Origin: Synaphobranchus kaupii
Lineage: Eukaryota > Chordata > Actinopteri > Anguilliformes > Synaphobranchidae
Assembly: GCA_029718625.1 (NCBI GenBank)
Contig: CM056376.1
Location: 124,818,872-124,882,871 of the forward strand
Length of the DNA stretch: 64,000 bases
Direction of reading: 5' to 3'
Of this stretch, positions 10,616 through 23,448 are shown one piece after another. How positions within the stretch are numbered: the first letter of the stretch is position 1; every line of letters begins with the position of its first letter. The translations under genes were made by a program, and so were the position numbers. Below the pieces are notes generated by a model. That model saw nothing but the letters and a program-made list of their open reading frames with translations. It had not been told where the DNA came from and searched no databases.

Positions 10616-13548
10616 TGTGTTGTCATTGTGAGTCTCAGAACAGCCTTCCCTTCATTTCGCATTATTCCGGACACAGTGGAAAGTGTTCTTTCTTACCTGA
10701 GAGACCCAGAGGAGCTCATTAATGTTTCCTGACTGGCATAGATTTTCAGTTCACTGTCTTCCCATGAATTTTATTTCAACTATCCTGCAGATTGCAGCTG
10801 CACTGACACTGCATTTACTTCCTCTCTGAGAATCAACCGAGCAGCAGAGCGTGCAGCGTAATTAAAAGTCCTGACAGCAACAAAATGCAAATCAGAATAT
10901 ACACGCATCTTTATGTGCTATAATTACAGCTTTTAAGTAGTAGTAGACGCCACCTGCCATGGATCTGTTTTTCCGGTCTCCGCGGCCGTGCTCAAGGTAG
11001 ACTTTGAGGGCAGACGTTTACAGCGGGGTGAGAGATCCTCTGCGCTGTGCCTCCCAAACGGGATGCGTGTTGAGGTCCCTTGTGCGGATTTGTGGCACTT
11101 CTCAGGTCCCGCTGGGCCCCTCTGTAAGATGTGTCACCCTTGTGTGTGCTGTGATCCCTCACACAACATCCAGAGGAGGCCGACTGTGAGCCGTCTGCCT
11201 GAGAGGTATGAGTGGGGGAAGGAGGGAGGGAGGAGGCAGACAGGGACAGGGATAGTGAAAGAGATATTTCTCCGTTGGTTTGTCAGTTTGTTTGTTTGGT
11301 ACAGACACCCTTATCCGGGGTGACATACAGAGCGCTTGAGTACTTGAGGCTGCATGCAAATGGCAAATAAACAAATGTAATATTGTACGAGTCATATCAC
11401 ACAATCACGTGAACTGGCAGCACGGAGCCATTACAGCCTATTAAAATACAAAGTCCCTCAGGGCTTAGAACGAGTGAAGCCTCACCGTGGCTAGTGGTGG
11501 AGGGCAGGGAATGAGGTGGCCTGTAGGAAGAAATCAAATTCTAGATGTAAGTGAGAGATGGGAGACAGTGTGGATGAGAGGGGAGAGGTAGGCATTGATG
11601 AAAGAGAGAGAGAGAAAGAGAGAGAGAACCACCCAGCATGTATACAGTATATTCACTCAGATAAAAAGTGCAATGTGTTATCTGTTCAATATTATATTAT
11701 ACTGCAGTTAACAATTAAATGCTCAATGTTCTTTTTTTTTCACTAAAAATATTTCTCTATCCGTTTGATTTTTTTCCTTTTTTAATGCTTTGGCAATATT
11801 TACTATATGTATTCTATGCCAATGAAGCATATTGAATTGAAAAAATTGAATTAAATTGAATTGAATTGAGAGAGGAGATGTTGCCAACATCATTTTACCC
11901 AGCAAACAAAGTAGAAGTATACATTTCAGTTGCCCAAACCTTTTTTTCCCCCTCTCTGAGCCAAAAACAAGGTCATTTCCTCCCTGAGATCAGCATCCAA
12001 GAGTAATTGTGTTCTCATTCAATATTTAGGCCCGCAACACATCACTTATTTATAACTGATTTAATCGTAAAACGTCTTAACGCATAGAAATGTGGGAGGA
12101 TTAAACTACAAACACGTTGCTCTTTTGCTACACTGCCAAGGCAAACAATCTGCATAGTTATTCTGTCATAAGGGTAGCCGGGACGAAAGGATCGCTCGAA
12201 AGAAATCCATTTAGCAAGGATGCATTTTTTTAAAGGAGGAGATGGATTAGTGTGTGCATTGCCTGAGACGTGCCTGTCATATCTCCTGCGTATCCAAAGC
12301 CGCTATTCCGTTCTACCCTCCCTTCCTTTTGTGGAACCTGATCTCTCTAATGAGCAGAGCTAAATATACTGATTGCCTTTTCCCCTGTGAAAATAGAATG
12401 ATTTTCTAGAAAAATAGAAGGTAAAGTACAATTAATTATTTTTTTCTATGATTTTATTAAAACCATTCTTTTTTTTCCAGCATACTTAAAGCGGTATGTC
12501 AAAAACATGGCTTTATTAAAAATGAGCTTTCCCGATTCCCGTAGATGAAAAACTCTTCTGTATTAAATGATGCATAACAATATCCATCCCTTTCGTAAGT
12601 GCATTAGAGCGTCTATTCCTCACAGGCAGTGTGAATTTTAATGATGACTTTCTTATTTGTATAAAAAAATTTTTTGAAGCTGTTCTCATTATGCAGCCTA
12701 AACGGCAAATCATTTGCACAAGCTGTGCAGTACAAGGTGTTGGTGTATAATTGCATGTCACTGAACCATATGTACTGTCATTTCCGAGGCCGAGTGCAAA
12801 AAAATAAATAAAAATAAATAACAGAAATCTTTTTTTTTAAATTCTAAATATCGCTTTGTTATTTATTCAGAGATTTAAACCTCAGATATCTGTGCAGAAT
12901 GTTTTTTTTAATGTTTTGTCTGAACAAGCTATAACCTTTGTCGGAAAAAAAACACATAGGCCTACACTCTCTCGGAGGATGGCAGTAAGCAATGACACAG
13001 GAAGGTATGTTTGCCCTTCACCAGCAGTGTGCGTATGAGCTTGTTATATAACCCACCTGAAACTCACGCCACCTAATTCTAAGACAAATTTAACCTGTCT
13101 GTTTATAATGGTCGGTGGACGCTAGTACTTGCAACTCTGTCTGGCTTTTCCGCCTGTGCTCCGAGGTCACCCCAGGTCATTTAGAAAACGGTTGTTCAGT
13201 TCGCAATTAATCTCCCTAACTACAGCCATGAATCCAATCCCCGTGCTGTTCTACACTGCCTGTGTCAGTTTGCATCAACTATAAAATGCTGGTGCTAACG
13301 GGCAATCATAGGTAGCTACAATCTCGCCATACTGCAGGTTGTAGCTATTATCATATCAGCACTCTCAGCTATGAGTCTCCTGGCTCTGGTCTGGTGGTTC
13401 CATCAAGGACACACGCCTGAAACGCGTCTTCGTTTGCTCATCGGCCCCCGCATCGTCGATCAAGCTTCCTGCAACTGTCAGAGCTGCCGAACTGTTCGCC
13501 GTCTGCCGCGCTGACTCAAAAGCCACTTGTTCACACAGCGTGCTTCTC
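10616..13548. other. intergenic, no gene; SINE-tail fragment, simple repeats
   Basis: A fragment at about 11300-11345 (CACCCTTATCCGGGGTGAC) resembles the conserved 3' region of fish tRNA-derived SINEs in inverse orientation. An (AATTG)n run lies at about 11829-11868. The stretch 12140-12780 is low in repeats and AT-rich, and could be conserved non-coding DNA. That is a guess from texture only. Confidence 0.5.
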
Positions 13549-13712
13549 AAAACCTGGGTCTTTTTCCTCGTAGCTGGCTAACTGCTCTGAGTAAAACCCG
13601 GAACAGTGTTTTTTTTCTAGTTCATATATTCCATATTTGGGGGGGTTTCCGGGTTTTTACTCAGCACAGTTAGCCAGCTAACTCAGTTAGCCAACTACAA
13701 GGAACAGGGTTC
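13549..13712. repeat. short foldback/inverted repeat
   Basis: TAGCTGGCTAACTGCTCTGA at 13571 and its inverse near 13656-13680 (CTCAGCACAGTTAGCCAGCTA) form arms. GAGTAAAACCCGG and CCGGGTTTTTACTC are the inner part. The outer arms are looser, with a motif AGTTAGCCA(A/G)CTA repeated in the right arm. It looks like a small foldback MITE. No target duplication is clear. Confidence 0.6.
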
Positions 13713-15364
13713 TGGGCAGTAACCCTGGCACTGGAAACAAAATCATCCCACGTAAGTTCCGCAGGGTAGAAGCAGATCGAGTGTTATTATTTCCCATGTC
13801 TGTTCTATTTAGTTAATTTGCATTTTACAGTGTGTGTGCCGAAAAGTTACAGTCGTATTATTGTATCTTAACACTGTTGAGTGGACACGTCTTACATCTA
13901 TTTTATTCGGCTTGGAGCTTCATCGCTATAGTAGTACAGTAATTTCCTGTTCCGTACACATTCACATGTTCGTATTCCTCTTGTGTCATGCGCTTTATGT
14001 GTCTGACCATGGCAGCCTGGCAGCCTTGGGAGTAGCTTAAGCTAAGAGCATGTGGTAAATAAACAAGCCTGCAAATTAAAATGTACCCTCAGATCAGAAC
14101 AAGACTAAGTGGGGACACCTTTGTGCTGAGGCACCATTATATCTAATTGGCAGAACAGTGACAATACCAGAATTGCCAGTAGGTCTGCCTGTCCGTCTTG
14201 GTAAAACTTGGTATTTGCTATAAAAGCTGTATTTTACTCCACGACATAATTTTATTATCGTTAGCCATTTCTTCATGTCTGTCCTTTGTGTCTTGTTTTG
14301 TGCTTTGTCTTGGATGTCCTGTCCTGTCTTGTATTTCTTGTTTTGTCTGTCCTGTTGAACCTGTCTGGCTTCAGCAAATGTGAAGTAAATTTAGCTTACT
14401 TTTTATTTGTATGATATTTTTCTGGTCTCTTTTTTCTTCATTTTAATGATCCTACGAGTATCAGAGTAATGAGTGAAAGGAGAGTCATTGTTGGTTTGCA
14501 AATGTTTCTTTTTTCTTTAAAAAAAGATATTGCTTTATTGTTGTGCTGTCAGTAAATGCAAGGCAAGGCAGGGCCCTCTAAGTGCTTGTTAGCTTTTACA
14601 AGAAAACAAGCACAATAATGAGCAGAGTTTCATTAAAAATGAAGCATACGCCAGCAGATATGGGTTTGCTTGTGAGCGGGGTCTCGCTCTCTTCCAGCTT
14701 ACTCCTCCCGATTTCCTTTTTCTCTATCTCTCCGTTATCTCTGTCCGTCTTGATTTCATTCTCCCCCTCCATCCTCCTGGAGTCTTTTCTCCCTCAGTTT
14801 GTGTTCAGCAGTCAGCAACTGACCCACTTACTCCTAAACAATGGAACAGGAAGCGTAGGAAGGGCGTATTCCCAGCTATTATTCCAGGTTTATCACAATT
14901 GATAGTACTCATGCTACCCTCGGTTTCCTCCTCCATCGCATCCCACAGCTCAACGCGTCGCGATTAAGACATCTAAGAAGATGTTACCCTTACACAGCAG
15001 GGCATCGTCCATTTTTAATCACATGCGCAGCCTTGAGAAACGAAACCCCTCCCCTTTGAACATTTTGCTTTCCCAATTTATTTTTAGATAGGCTCAGAAT
15101 TTGATAGCTGAGATAATTTGTGTGATTGTGCATGTCTTACGACTGTTCAACTTGCACTTTACTGTTATGCATTGTGCTAGCTCCTAATATATACACCCAC
15201 ACTTGTTGTCAAAGCTTATGAGTTTCACTTTACGTGTCATGCCTCGGTGGTATTTGAGAAGAGCATCTAAGGAAGAAGCAATCAAATGCTGAAATGTTAC
15301 ATATGAACATTTGCACATAAGGCCAATTTGGATTTTCAACGCCGGTATTGTTAGGAGCAGATCA
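13713..15364. other. intergenic, no gene recognised
   Basis: A degenerate TGTCC/TTGT-rich stretch lies at about 14275-14362 and a CT-rich stretch at about 14695-14800. Neither supports a gene. Confidence 0.5.
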
Positions 15365-15725
15365 TTTTGAAGGGAGGTGTTCTCCTCTGTAAATTGTCGG
15401 GCGCTCAGCGCCTCCCCGCTCGTTGCGGACGGGGTCTCCCCGGGACTGTTGCGCGAGGAGGTCGGGTGAGGCCGGAGAGCCCGTCTGGTGAATTACGCCG
15501 GGGCCCCTGTGATTTACGGCCGCCCTGGGTCCCGCGGCAGCCGGCTCGCCCTGCCTCTCAGGGATAATATCCAGCAGCCCTCCGGTGGGATGACAGCCCA
15601 CTCATTCAGGCCAAGTAGGAGCTCAGGGAGGCTGTATAAATCAGAGAGGGAGTTGTCTGCTGCCATCCCGGTGTGCTCCCGCCCCTCCCATCGCTTATCC
15701 TCACTGCTGCCACCGAGCTGATAGG
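15365..15725. promoter_or_regulatory. CpG-rich block (possible CpG island), intergenic
   Basis: About 360 bp are strikingly GC- and CpG-rich compared with AT-rich surroundings (runs such as GGGCGCTCAGCGCC and GGCCGCCCTGGGTCCCGCGG). Open frames occur on both strands but look like GC-driven shadows. It could be an unrecognised promoter, an orphan CpG island or a conserved regulatory element. No exon can be supported. Confidence 0.4.
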
Positions 15726-16254
15726 GAAGCACACCATTATCAGCGCAGGTACGCACCATTAAGACATTCACGCGGAAATCTGCACTGTTGATGCCCGAAG
15801 CCATTTTGGCAAGTTATTTTGTTTAGTTTGTTAATTTATTGTTTTTTTCCTTCTTTTCTTTTTCCAGTGGAGGAAAAAAATTGGCCTCTCTCGCTTTAAA
15901 ACAAATTGCACTTTTACAAGTCCTCTTTGAACGAGCCAACCGGCAGCTGCACTGCTCTGTAGTGCCCCCTGTTGAGGGGGTTTATAAGAGGGGCTGAGAG
16001 AGTGTGTATGAGAGAGGTGAACTTTTTTAAATTTTATTTCAACAATTTCCCTATTATCAGTCATCAGACTCACGTATTAGTCAGAATTGGCATTTGGTGT
16101 TTAGCCCACACGATCAGTTTGTCATGTTTCATCTCAACTGAAATCAAAATGACACCAGGAAGAGACCAAATGAAAAAGTTTAAAGTTCACCTCGGCCCTC
16201 TTAAAACTGCCTGCCACCTCTTCTCCCCATCTCTTCTCCCCATCCCCCTCTAGC
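15726..16254. other. intergenic, no gene recognised
   Basis: Mixed-composition DNA with poly-T runs. No feature beyond short chance open frames. Confidence 0.5.
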
Positions 16255-17340
16255 TACAGGGCGCCCTTTATCGGGCGGAGCCCTTTATCGGGCACGTCCT
16301 CGTTCAACCATGTTTGAACTTCCTCGAGAGCTGATTTGCCAACGAAAAAAAAAAAAACCCAGTATTTCCCACCCACTTCAAACCAAACAAGGTATGTATC
16401 CGCTCATTTTCATGAATATTTAACGATATTTACACATTTTATGAGCCTTTTTATCACGCCCCCTATGTGAAAAAAATGTCCGAAATCTGATTCTACTTCT
16501 GCGCTGGTGTACTACACTGCATAGTCTTGTTTACTTCGGGGGATTTAATTAAATAAAATGTCGCTAAAACTTTAGCTAGATAGCCAATATATTGGTTATT
16601 CAAACGGTATCTTTCTTGATGAAATAAACTAGTAACTGATTCTTAAAACAACAATAATCATGAGCTTGTTTATGGATTACAACAGCCGCCCGATAATGGG
16701 CGCCCTTTCTTTGGCAGTCTCGTCTCATCTTAAAGACGTTAAAAACGAAAAAAAAACACGTTATTGGCTTAAAAGTTAACATCGTTTTTGTAAAGAAATA
16801 AATCTCTTTTAAGCCAATAAACGATAGGCCCAGTTGTCTCCCCTTTTTTGACATTACTGTCTCATCTAAAAGACGTTAAAACAAAAAACTACCGGTCACG
16901 TCTACATGTTTAATATTGGCTTAAAACTTAGTTTATCGTATTGTGAAGAAATAAACCCAATATTGACATCTTTCGGACTGCCAGGTAAACTATCCAGTTA
17001 GCCAGCTATTTTGCCAACATATTGGTTATTCAAACGGTATCTTTCTTGATGAAATAAACTATTAATTGATTATTAAAACAACAATATTCGTGAGCTTGTT
17101 TATGCACTACAAGAGCCGCCCGAAAGGGCGCCCCTTTTTTGACAGTACTTTCTCATCTAAAAGACGTTAAAACAAAAAAAAACTACCGGTCACATCTACA
17201 TGGTTATTGGCTTAAAAGTTAGCTTATCGTTTTGTGAACCTAATAAATATAATATGTTCAATGGTATGTGCCCGAATAATATCAGTATCGTATGTTGATC
17301 ACAAAAATGTCTGGTTTCCGCCCGATAACCGGGTTCGGTA
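16255..17340. mobile_element. unclassified repeat element with internal direct repeats
   Basis: The left edge, TACAGGGCGCCCTTTATCGGG-CGG, and the right edge, CCGCCCGATAACCGGGTTCGG-TA, are imperfect inverted termini sharing the inner core TTATCGGGCGG. Inside, a block beginning ATTGGTTATTCAAACGGTAT occurs at 16591 and again 430 bp later at 17021. A third partial copy of the TCTCATCTAAAAGACGTTAA part is near 16860. GC-rich palindromic motifs (GCCCGATAATGGGCGCCC near 16688, and a similar one near 17118) punctuate it. No coding capacity is visible. Family unknown; the boundaries are my inference. Confidence 0.5.
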
Positions 17341-17527
17341 CGCTACCACATTGACAAATCAAGACATACTTCTATTTCAATAATTGGCTAAAACACATGG
17401 TACCATTATTTGTCGAGACCACTGACTATGGCCCAACAGCTAGTTTCTCTATGGTTTACAGAATTTATGTTTTTTTTTAATCATGTGCCAATATGCAGAT
17501 CTCCAAATGTTCGCTGAACCTGCAGTG

Positions 17528-17760
17528 TGTGGTAGTGTAGCGTAATGGTTAAAGATCTGCCCTGGTAACCTACTGGTCATAGGATTGATTCCCAGCTAAG
17601 ACTATACCATTGTATCCTTGCGCAACCTGCATTGCGCCAGTATGTATCCAGCTGTATAAATGGTTACTATTTTTTTTTTTTAAATGCAAAAAGCTGTGTA
17701 AGTTGCTCTGGATAAGAGTGTCTGCTAAATGCCTGTAATGTAACTGTAATGTAGCAGTAG
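17528..17760 (+). mobile_element. tRNA-derived SINE, plus orientation
   Basis: A tRNA-like head carries TAGCGTAATGG (A box) and GGATTGATTCCC (B box). After a middle region and poly-T comes the conserved fish SINE/LINE tail TTGCTCTGGATAAGAGTGTC followed by TGCTAAATGCCTGTAATGTA. The related tail is also present at 39100 (inverse) and near 57020. Target duplications are not clear. Confidence 0.75.
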
Positions 17761-20700
17761 TATCAGGTTCCCAGATGTTCATCAAGTCGAATCAAAGGTG
17801 TTACATCTCTTTTTTTTTCTTTTTTTACTGAATACTGAATGAAGTATAATCCAACAGCTACAGTCAACAAATTAGCAGTTTATTGTGTGCTTGGCTCTCT
17901 GCTCCTCCAGTATATTGTGTGTGTGGGAGATAGAGAGAGAGTGCATGTGCCTGTGTGCGCGTGTGTGTGTGTGGGAGATAGAGAGAGAGTGCGCGTGCCT
18001 GCGTGCGTGTGTGTGTTGGGTTTACCTTGCTGCGTTGGCATAAAGACATGAATGGAACTCGCCCTTATTTCAGGTGTGGTTGTTGAATAGCGCATTAAGG
18101 ATGGCTGAATCAACAGAGGATATTTATCACAGAAGATGCTCTCTGCACTCTGTCAGCAGTGTCTCACTGCCAGACCGTGCAGGTGCAGCTTCTACAGTTA
18201 GCGTAGAGCAGACCTGCAGGTTCAATGACACCGCTAAGGACAGAACAATCCATCTTATAAACAGTGACCTGCACCTCGGTTTTCAGCTGGTTCGCCAAAC
18301 CTGTCCTCTGCTGTCATGTGACGGGGGTTAGCCGAGCCACAGGAACCAATAAAGCCTCACTCTGTAAACATGGCTTAAAGAGAAAGGACTATAAGTACAC
18401 TAGGAGGAACAGGCTTCCCAGAGTTTTACGCTACCTACACCCCAGCAGTTTCATACCACAGGGCGTCATGTTCCAGAGGTCTTGTCCAACAGGCAATGAG
18501 ATTGACAAAGGGCAAATGCAAAAAATAAAAAATACAAACCCGTTCAAAACCGTCTGAAAATGATTAATGCAGAGAGTAATCTGTCTACAACTAAAGATAA
18601 ATTTGCAGTACTGAGAGACCTTTAAATAGTTACACACAGGAAATAAGCAGCAAATGTGTGCCATTTGTAGAGATCTATCAGCCTGTTTTTGCTATTGCAG
18701 CAGTAATGCAAGTTCGCTTGTGTCTGTGTGTAAATTTAATAAACGGTGTATGGGAAAGGGGCTAGAAACACTGACGCCTGCACATTCAACCATTGTCTAG
18801 GAAACCACACAGTGACAGAGGGTCAATTCCAGATTTTAGAATTGAGTGGATTTACATCATCACGGTGTGGTTCAATTTATGTTAGCCTGCTAACCTAAAG
18901 ATGCAATATAAACTCTTTATGTCATATATTTTTAATTAGGTTTATGCCAATTGACAGAAATTGAGACCAGGGGTGTAATATTTTGGCATCTTTTCTGAGC
19001 TTACAACAGCTGACGTAAAGTCCAATAATTATTGTTCTACGTAAAATAAAAGTTTAAGAGCTACACCCTTGGGTCTTATCCAGAGCCCTGATGTGTGTAG
19101 TCTTTGTACACAGTTTGTATTAATTGTTTCAATCCTTGTTCCCAGGCAAAGTTCCAATTCTGGCCGTGGGGGTTGCTAAATAATTGATGTGCATGCTGTT
19201 GAAAGTTATGGGATCTGCACTCTCATCCAAAGAAAGAGACAGCTAGAGGAGAGATGCTCAGATATTCTCAGAATGGGTTGAGTGTGCAAGTCTCTTCATG
19301 TTCGCAGATTAGATCAACATGACCCCATACAAAAAACACAGAGCTCTGGTTAAGAGCGCATTATACAGAATACTTCCAATAAAATGCCTACAAAGTAAGT
19401 AAATTGACAACTAGTTTAGTCTTTTGAATCTTTCACAAAGATGGAATGCGTGTATATACTGTATAGCAGTGACAACACTATCTCAATCAGTCAGAGTAAA
19501 TCATGACAGAGCCCTTTTCTGTCTAACACTTAGAGGCACATGTGGTCACGCGAATGTTCAAGAGTACAAGAAAAATACATTCCTGCGAGTTACAGAACCA
19601 AATAGGGGTTTAGCGTAACAGAAGAGCATGCACTGAGAGAATCCGACAGGAAATGAGGCAGTGTGCAAGAGCAGGTCACTGAACATGGTCGTTGTTTGTC
19701 ATTGTTCTTGTTAAACAGTCATCCTCTACCTCCAGTGGCTGAGGCAGCTGCGAGCTCTATGCTACATTAGCTCCTTCATAAAGCCATCCGTTCGGCCTCC
19801 ACAAGACACAACGCAAACTCCGTCCGGTGAGGACCCTTCCCACAGTTCCCTGCTTTGATCTCCCCTAGTATTCCCTAATTAATTTGTTTATTTTCCTGGC
19901 TGTTTCTGGTCCGACATCACTAATCATTTACAGCCTTCATTTGCAGGCATCACTAATCACTTGCAGCATTCCCACAATCCCTTACTGTGCTCTTCTGTAA
20001 ATTCCCTGGTGAATAAGCATATTTTTAAGGATTTCTTGGCTTTTTCAGGTCAGACATCGCTAAGTATATGTAAGTCTGAGCAGCCTTTCCACAATTCTTC
20101 CAATGCTATTAATTCAATAGAAAATATACAGCTTCTAAACCTCAGCCCACTGCAATGGTGTTTTGGCAGCAAATTAATTCAACAGTGATATCACCACCTC
20201 CATTCATCACACCTCTGGCCAAAGGGGCAGTTTCCTCTTTACATACACAATTTCTGATCTTTTCAAAATGGTGCCCACGGAGGAGGGAGGGGTCATTTAG
20301 ACTGCATCATTGCGGCATACCATGCATTTTACAGGTAAGATGTGAGTGTACCAAAGTTGGAGTTGTTTTTTTTTGCTGCCACACAGGTGATTCTGAGAGG
20401 AACTCAGGGCCAGTTCTAGGCATAGGCGGTCCCCTAGGGCGCCATCCATCTGAGGGGGCTATGCCACCCCCACCCTGGTCCGCAATCCCACTGAGGGCAG
20501 CAGAAAGGCTGGAGGCGGGCCTGGAGGATCTTGACATCTGTAAGCTTTTGATTGGCTTAGTTGTGGAGCAGACACTCTCAGCATTTATATTTCCGTTCTC
20601 TCTCTGTATCTGTTCATACACATCACAGCACAAGTTATGTGGACTATATTTGGAAAGCAATTATGTAAAAATCAACCTGTCTGACTTGTCTGCCAGTCCA

Positions 20701-21023
20701 CTGACTCGAAAGAATTTGGTAGATAGGCTGAGCTGACCGCAGGCCATCAGATGCAGGTCACTGAAGTCACTTTGTCTTACTGCTGCATTGCTTACAATAT
20801 GTCCAGCTGTCAATATGAACACAGCGTAGGACTCTGCTCTGGAAATACAGGTGCTAATGAAAGCGCACTGCCCATTTCTGATGTGTCCGTGTTTATGCTG
20901 ATGATGCTGATAGAAATCGTGGCGTGCAGTGTTGTTTTTACATGAGGCTTTGTTGAGAACGACACACACAAGTGCATTTGGGCATGATCATCTCTGACTG
21001 GGGACCAGACAGAGATCAGGCAG
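17761..21023. other. intergenic, no gene; short tandem and repeat fragments
   Basis: At about 17921-18016 a unit containing GGGAGATAGAGAGAGAGTGC plus a GT run is tandemly doubled. At about 20396-20520 a fragment resembling dispersed fish retroelement sequence occurs (GGCGGTCCCCTAGGGCGCC). Nothing else was recognised. Confidence 0.5.
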
Positions 21024-22390
21024 GTGGGAGTGGAGTGAGTGACAGGGTGAGAGAGAGGGTGGGTGGGAGTGAATGACAGGGTGAGAGAGAGAGGGTGGGA
21101 GTGAGTGACAGGGTGAGAGAGAGTGGGTGGGAGTGACAGGGTGAGAGAGAGGGTGGGAGTGAGTGACAGGGTGAGAGAGAGGGTGGGAGTGAGTGACAGG
21201 GTGAGAGAGAGGGTGGGAGTGACAGGGTGAGAGAGGGTGGGAGTGACAGGGTGAGAGAGAGGGTGGGAGTGAGTGACAGGGTGAGAGAGAGGGTGGGAGT
21301 GAGTGACAGGGTGAGAGAGAGTGGGTGGGAGTGACAGGGTGAGAGAGAGTGGGTGGGAGTGAGTGACAGGGTGAGAGAGGGTGGGAGTGAGTGACAGGGT
21401 GAGAGAGGGTGGGTGGGAGTGAGTGACAGGGTGAGAGAGAGGGTGGGTGGGAGTGACAGGGTGAGAGAGTGGGTGGGTGGGAGTGACAGGGTGAGAGAGT
21501 GGGTGGGTGGGAGTGACAGGGTGAGAGAGGGTGGGAGTGAGTGACAGGGTGAGAGAGAGAGTGGGTGGGTGGGAGTGACAGGGTGAGAGAGAGAGTGGGT
21601 GGGTGGGAGTGACAGGGTGAGAGAGAGAGTGGGTGGGTGGGTGGGAGTGACAGGGTGAGAGAGTGGGTGGGAGGGAGTGACTGGGTGGGAGGGAGTGACA
21701 GGGTGGGTGGGTGGGAGTGACAGGGTGAGAGAGAGGGTGGGAGGGTGTGACAGGGTGAGAGAGTGGGTGGGTGGGAGTGACAGGGTGAGAGAGAGAGTGG
21801 GTGGGTGGGAGTGACAGGGTGAGAGAGAGAGTGGGTGGGTGGGTGGGAGTGACAGGGTGAGAGAGTGGGTGGGAGGGAGTGACTGGGTGGGAGGGAGTGA
21901 CAGGGTGGGTGGGTGGGAGTGACAGGGTGAGAGAGAGGGTGGGAGGGTGTGACAGGGTGGGAGGGAGTGACAGGGTGAGAGAGTGGGTGGGAGGGAGTGA
22001 CTGGGTGGGAGGGAGTGACAGGGTGGGTGGGTGGGAGTGACAGGGTGAGAGAGGGTGGGAGTGAGTGACAGGGTGAGAGAGAGAGTGGGTGGGTGGGAGT
22101 GACAGGGTGAGAGAGAGAGTGGGTGGGTGGGAGTGACAGGGTGAGAGAGAGAGTGGGTGGGTGGGTGGGAGTGACAGGGTGAGAGAGTGGGTGGGAGGGA
22201 GTGACTGGGTGGGAGGGAGTGACAGGGTGGGTGGGTGGGAGTGACAGGGTGAGAGAGAGGGTGGGAGGGTGTGACAGGGTGAGAGAGAGGGTGGGAGGGT
22301 GTGACAGGGTGGGAGGGAGTGACAGGGTGAGAGAGAGGGTGGGAGGGTGTGACAGGGTGAGAGAGTGGGTGGGTGGGAGTGGGTGACCAG
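21024..22390. repeat. G-rich minisatellite with higher-order structure
   Basis: About 1.37 kb of tandem units of the form GTGACAGGGTGAGAGAG plus GTGGGTGGGTGGGA, with variable unit length. A variant unit containing GTGACTGGGTGG recurs at 21677, 21879, 21997 and 22201. Two of the intervals are 202-204 bp, showing that multi-unit blocks were copied. The plus strand is rich in GGGT runs. The opposite strand lacks stops and gives a long artefactual Ser/His/Pro/Leu/Thr reading frame of 535 codons, which is not a gene. Confidence 0.95.
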
Positions 22391-23448
22391 GTGGTTGGGT
22401 GCGTGTAAGTCAGTCAATGAGTGAGTGGGTGAGGGGGTAAGGGGTTGAGAAAATGAGGCATCTGGCGCTCCACAGGGTTACAGTGTCCGTCTGGCACACT
22501 CACAGCTGGACTTTATCCAGTCCATTTAATTGGCCTGTAAAAAGGGAGCAGGGTCTTTCTTCCTGCCCTCACCGTTTGGGCTTTCAGTAGAATGTACTGA
22601 GAACCCTTTGGGTGACTTTCCACCATCTTGGTGAATCTTAACGAACGTCACCATGTTTGGCTCTGCAATGGGCCTGTCTCTGCAGGATTCATTTCAAGGT
22701 TTATTAACACATTATAAAGCATGATATTCTCTGATAATGTGCCATTGTTCGGTTTGTAGCTTTCCAGGTTCATAAACTGAGTTTGTCCTTGTATATGACT
22801 GTGTGTGCATGTGATTGTGCATGTGCGTGTTTGTGCGTGCGTGTGTGCGTGAGCGTGTATGTGCGTGACAGGATGCTGTCTTGGCACAGAACTCTCAGCA
22901 TGAAATCACTGCTGGAACTCAGTCATGTGACAGGGGCACTGGGGATTGGGCAGACAGGTTTCAGTACAGTGGGCCAATTCAGCAAAAAATGTCTGAAATT
23001 GCAAGCAACCATCAAAGAACTGTAATGAGAAAAAAAACAGCCTGTCAGTTAGACAGAAAAAGAGAGAGAGTGAGTGAGTGAGTGAGTGAGAGAGAGAGAG
23101 AGAGAAAGAGAGAGAGCCAATGAAAAACATAACAAGCTTCACATCATGCCACTGTCATCCAACTTAAGAATTCACCTGGAATATGAAATGTAATACACAG
23201 AGATAAATGCCAGTCTGATCACATTCGCAAGTGGTCTTGTGATATGCATCATAGCTTTTCAATGGATCATTACTTCATGTAAAAGTGGATTAAACCTGAG
23301 CATTGATATGTGAAACCTAGATACATACAGTATATGGACCTGTACAATTAAACTGCCAAAGAAGAGGCACTGGGTTATGAGACCTGGGCAGGTGTTTTGT
23401 TGGGAAATAATTTCACTGTTGATTAATGACTTGTTTGCAGTTTCTGTA
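22391..23448. other. intergenic, no gene; GT and GAGT simple repeats
   Basis: GT-rich sequence occurs at about 22795-22868, and a GAGT run passing into GA lies at about 23068-23116. No supported gene. Confidence 0.5.

Noticed and set aside
17528..17600. Functional tRNA gene
   Set aside because: A- and B-box-like sequences are present but the cloverleaf is decayed and it continues into a SINE body and LINE-type tail.
20155..20736. 193-codon open frame
   Set aside because: It crosses dispersed-repeat sequence and poly-T, and the peptide has no coherent domain.
20810..22417. 535-codon minus-strand open frame rich in Ser, His, Pro, Leu and Thr
   Set aside because: It is the translation of the G-rich minisatellite read on the C-rich strand, with the repeat period visible in the peptide and no start context or non-repetitive domain.
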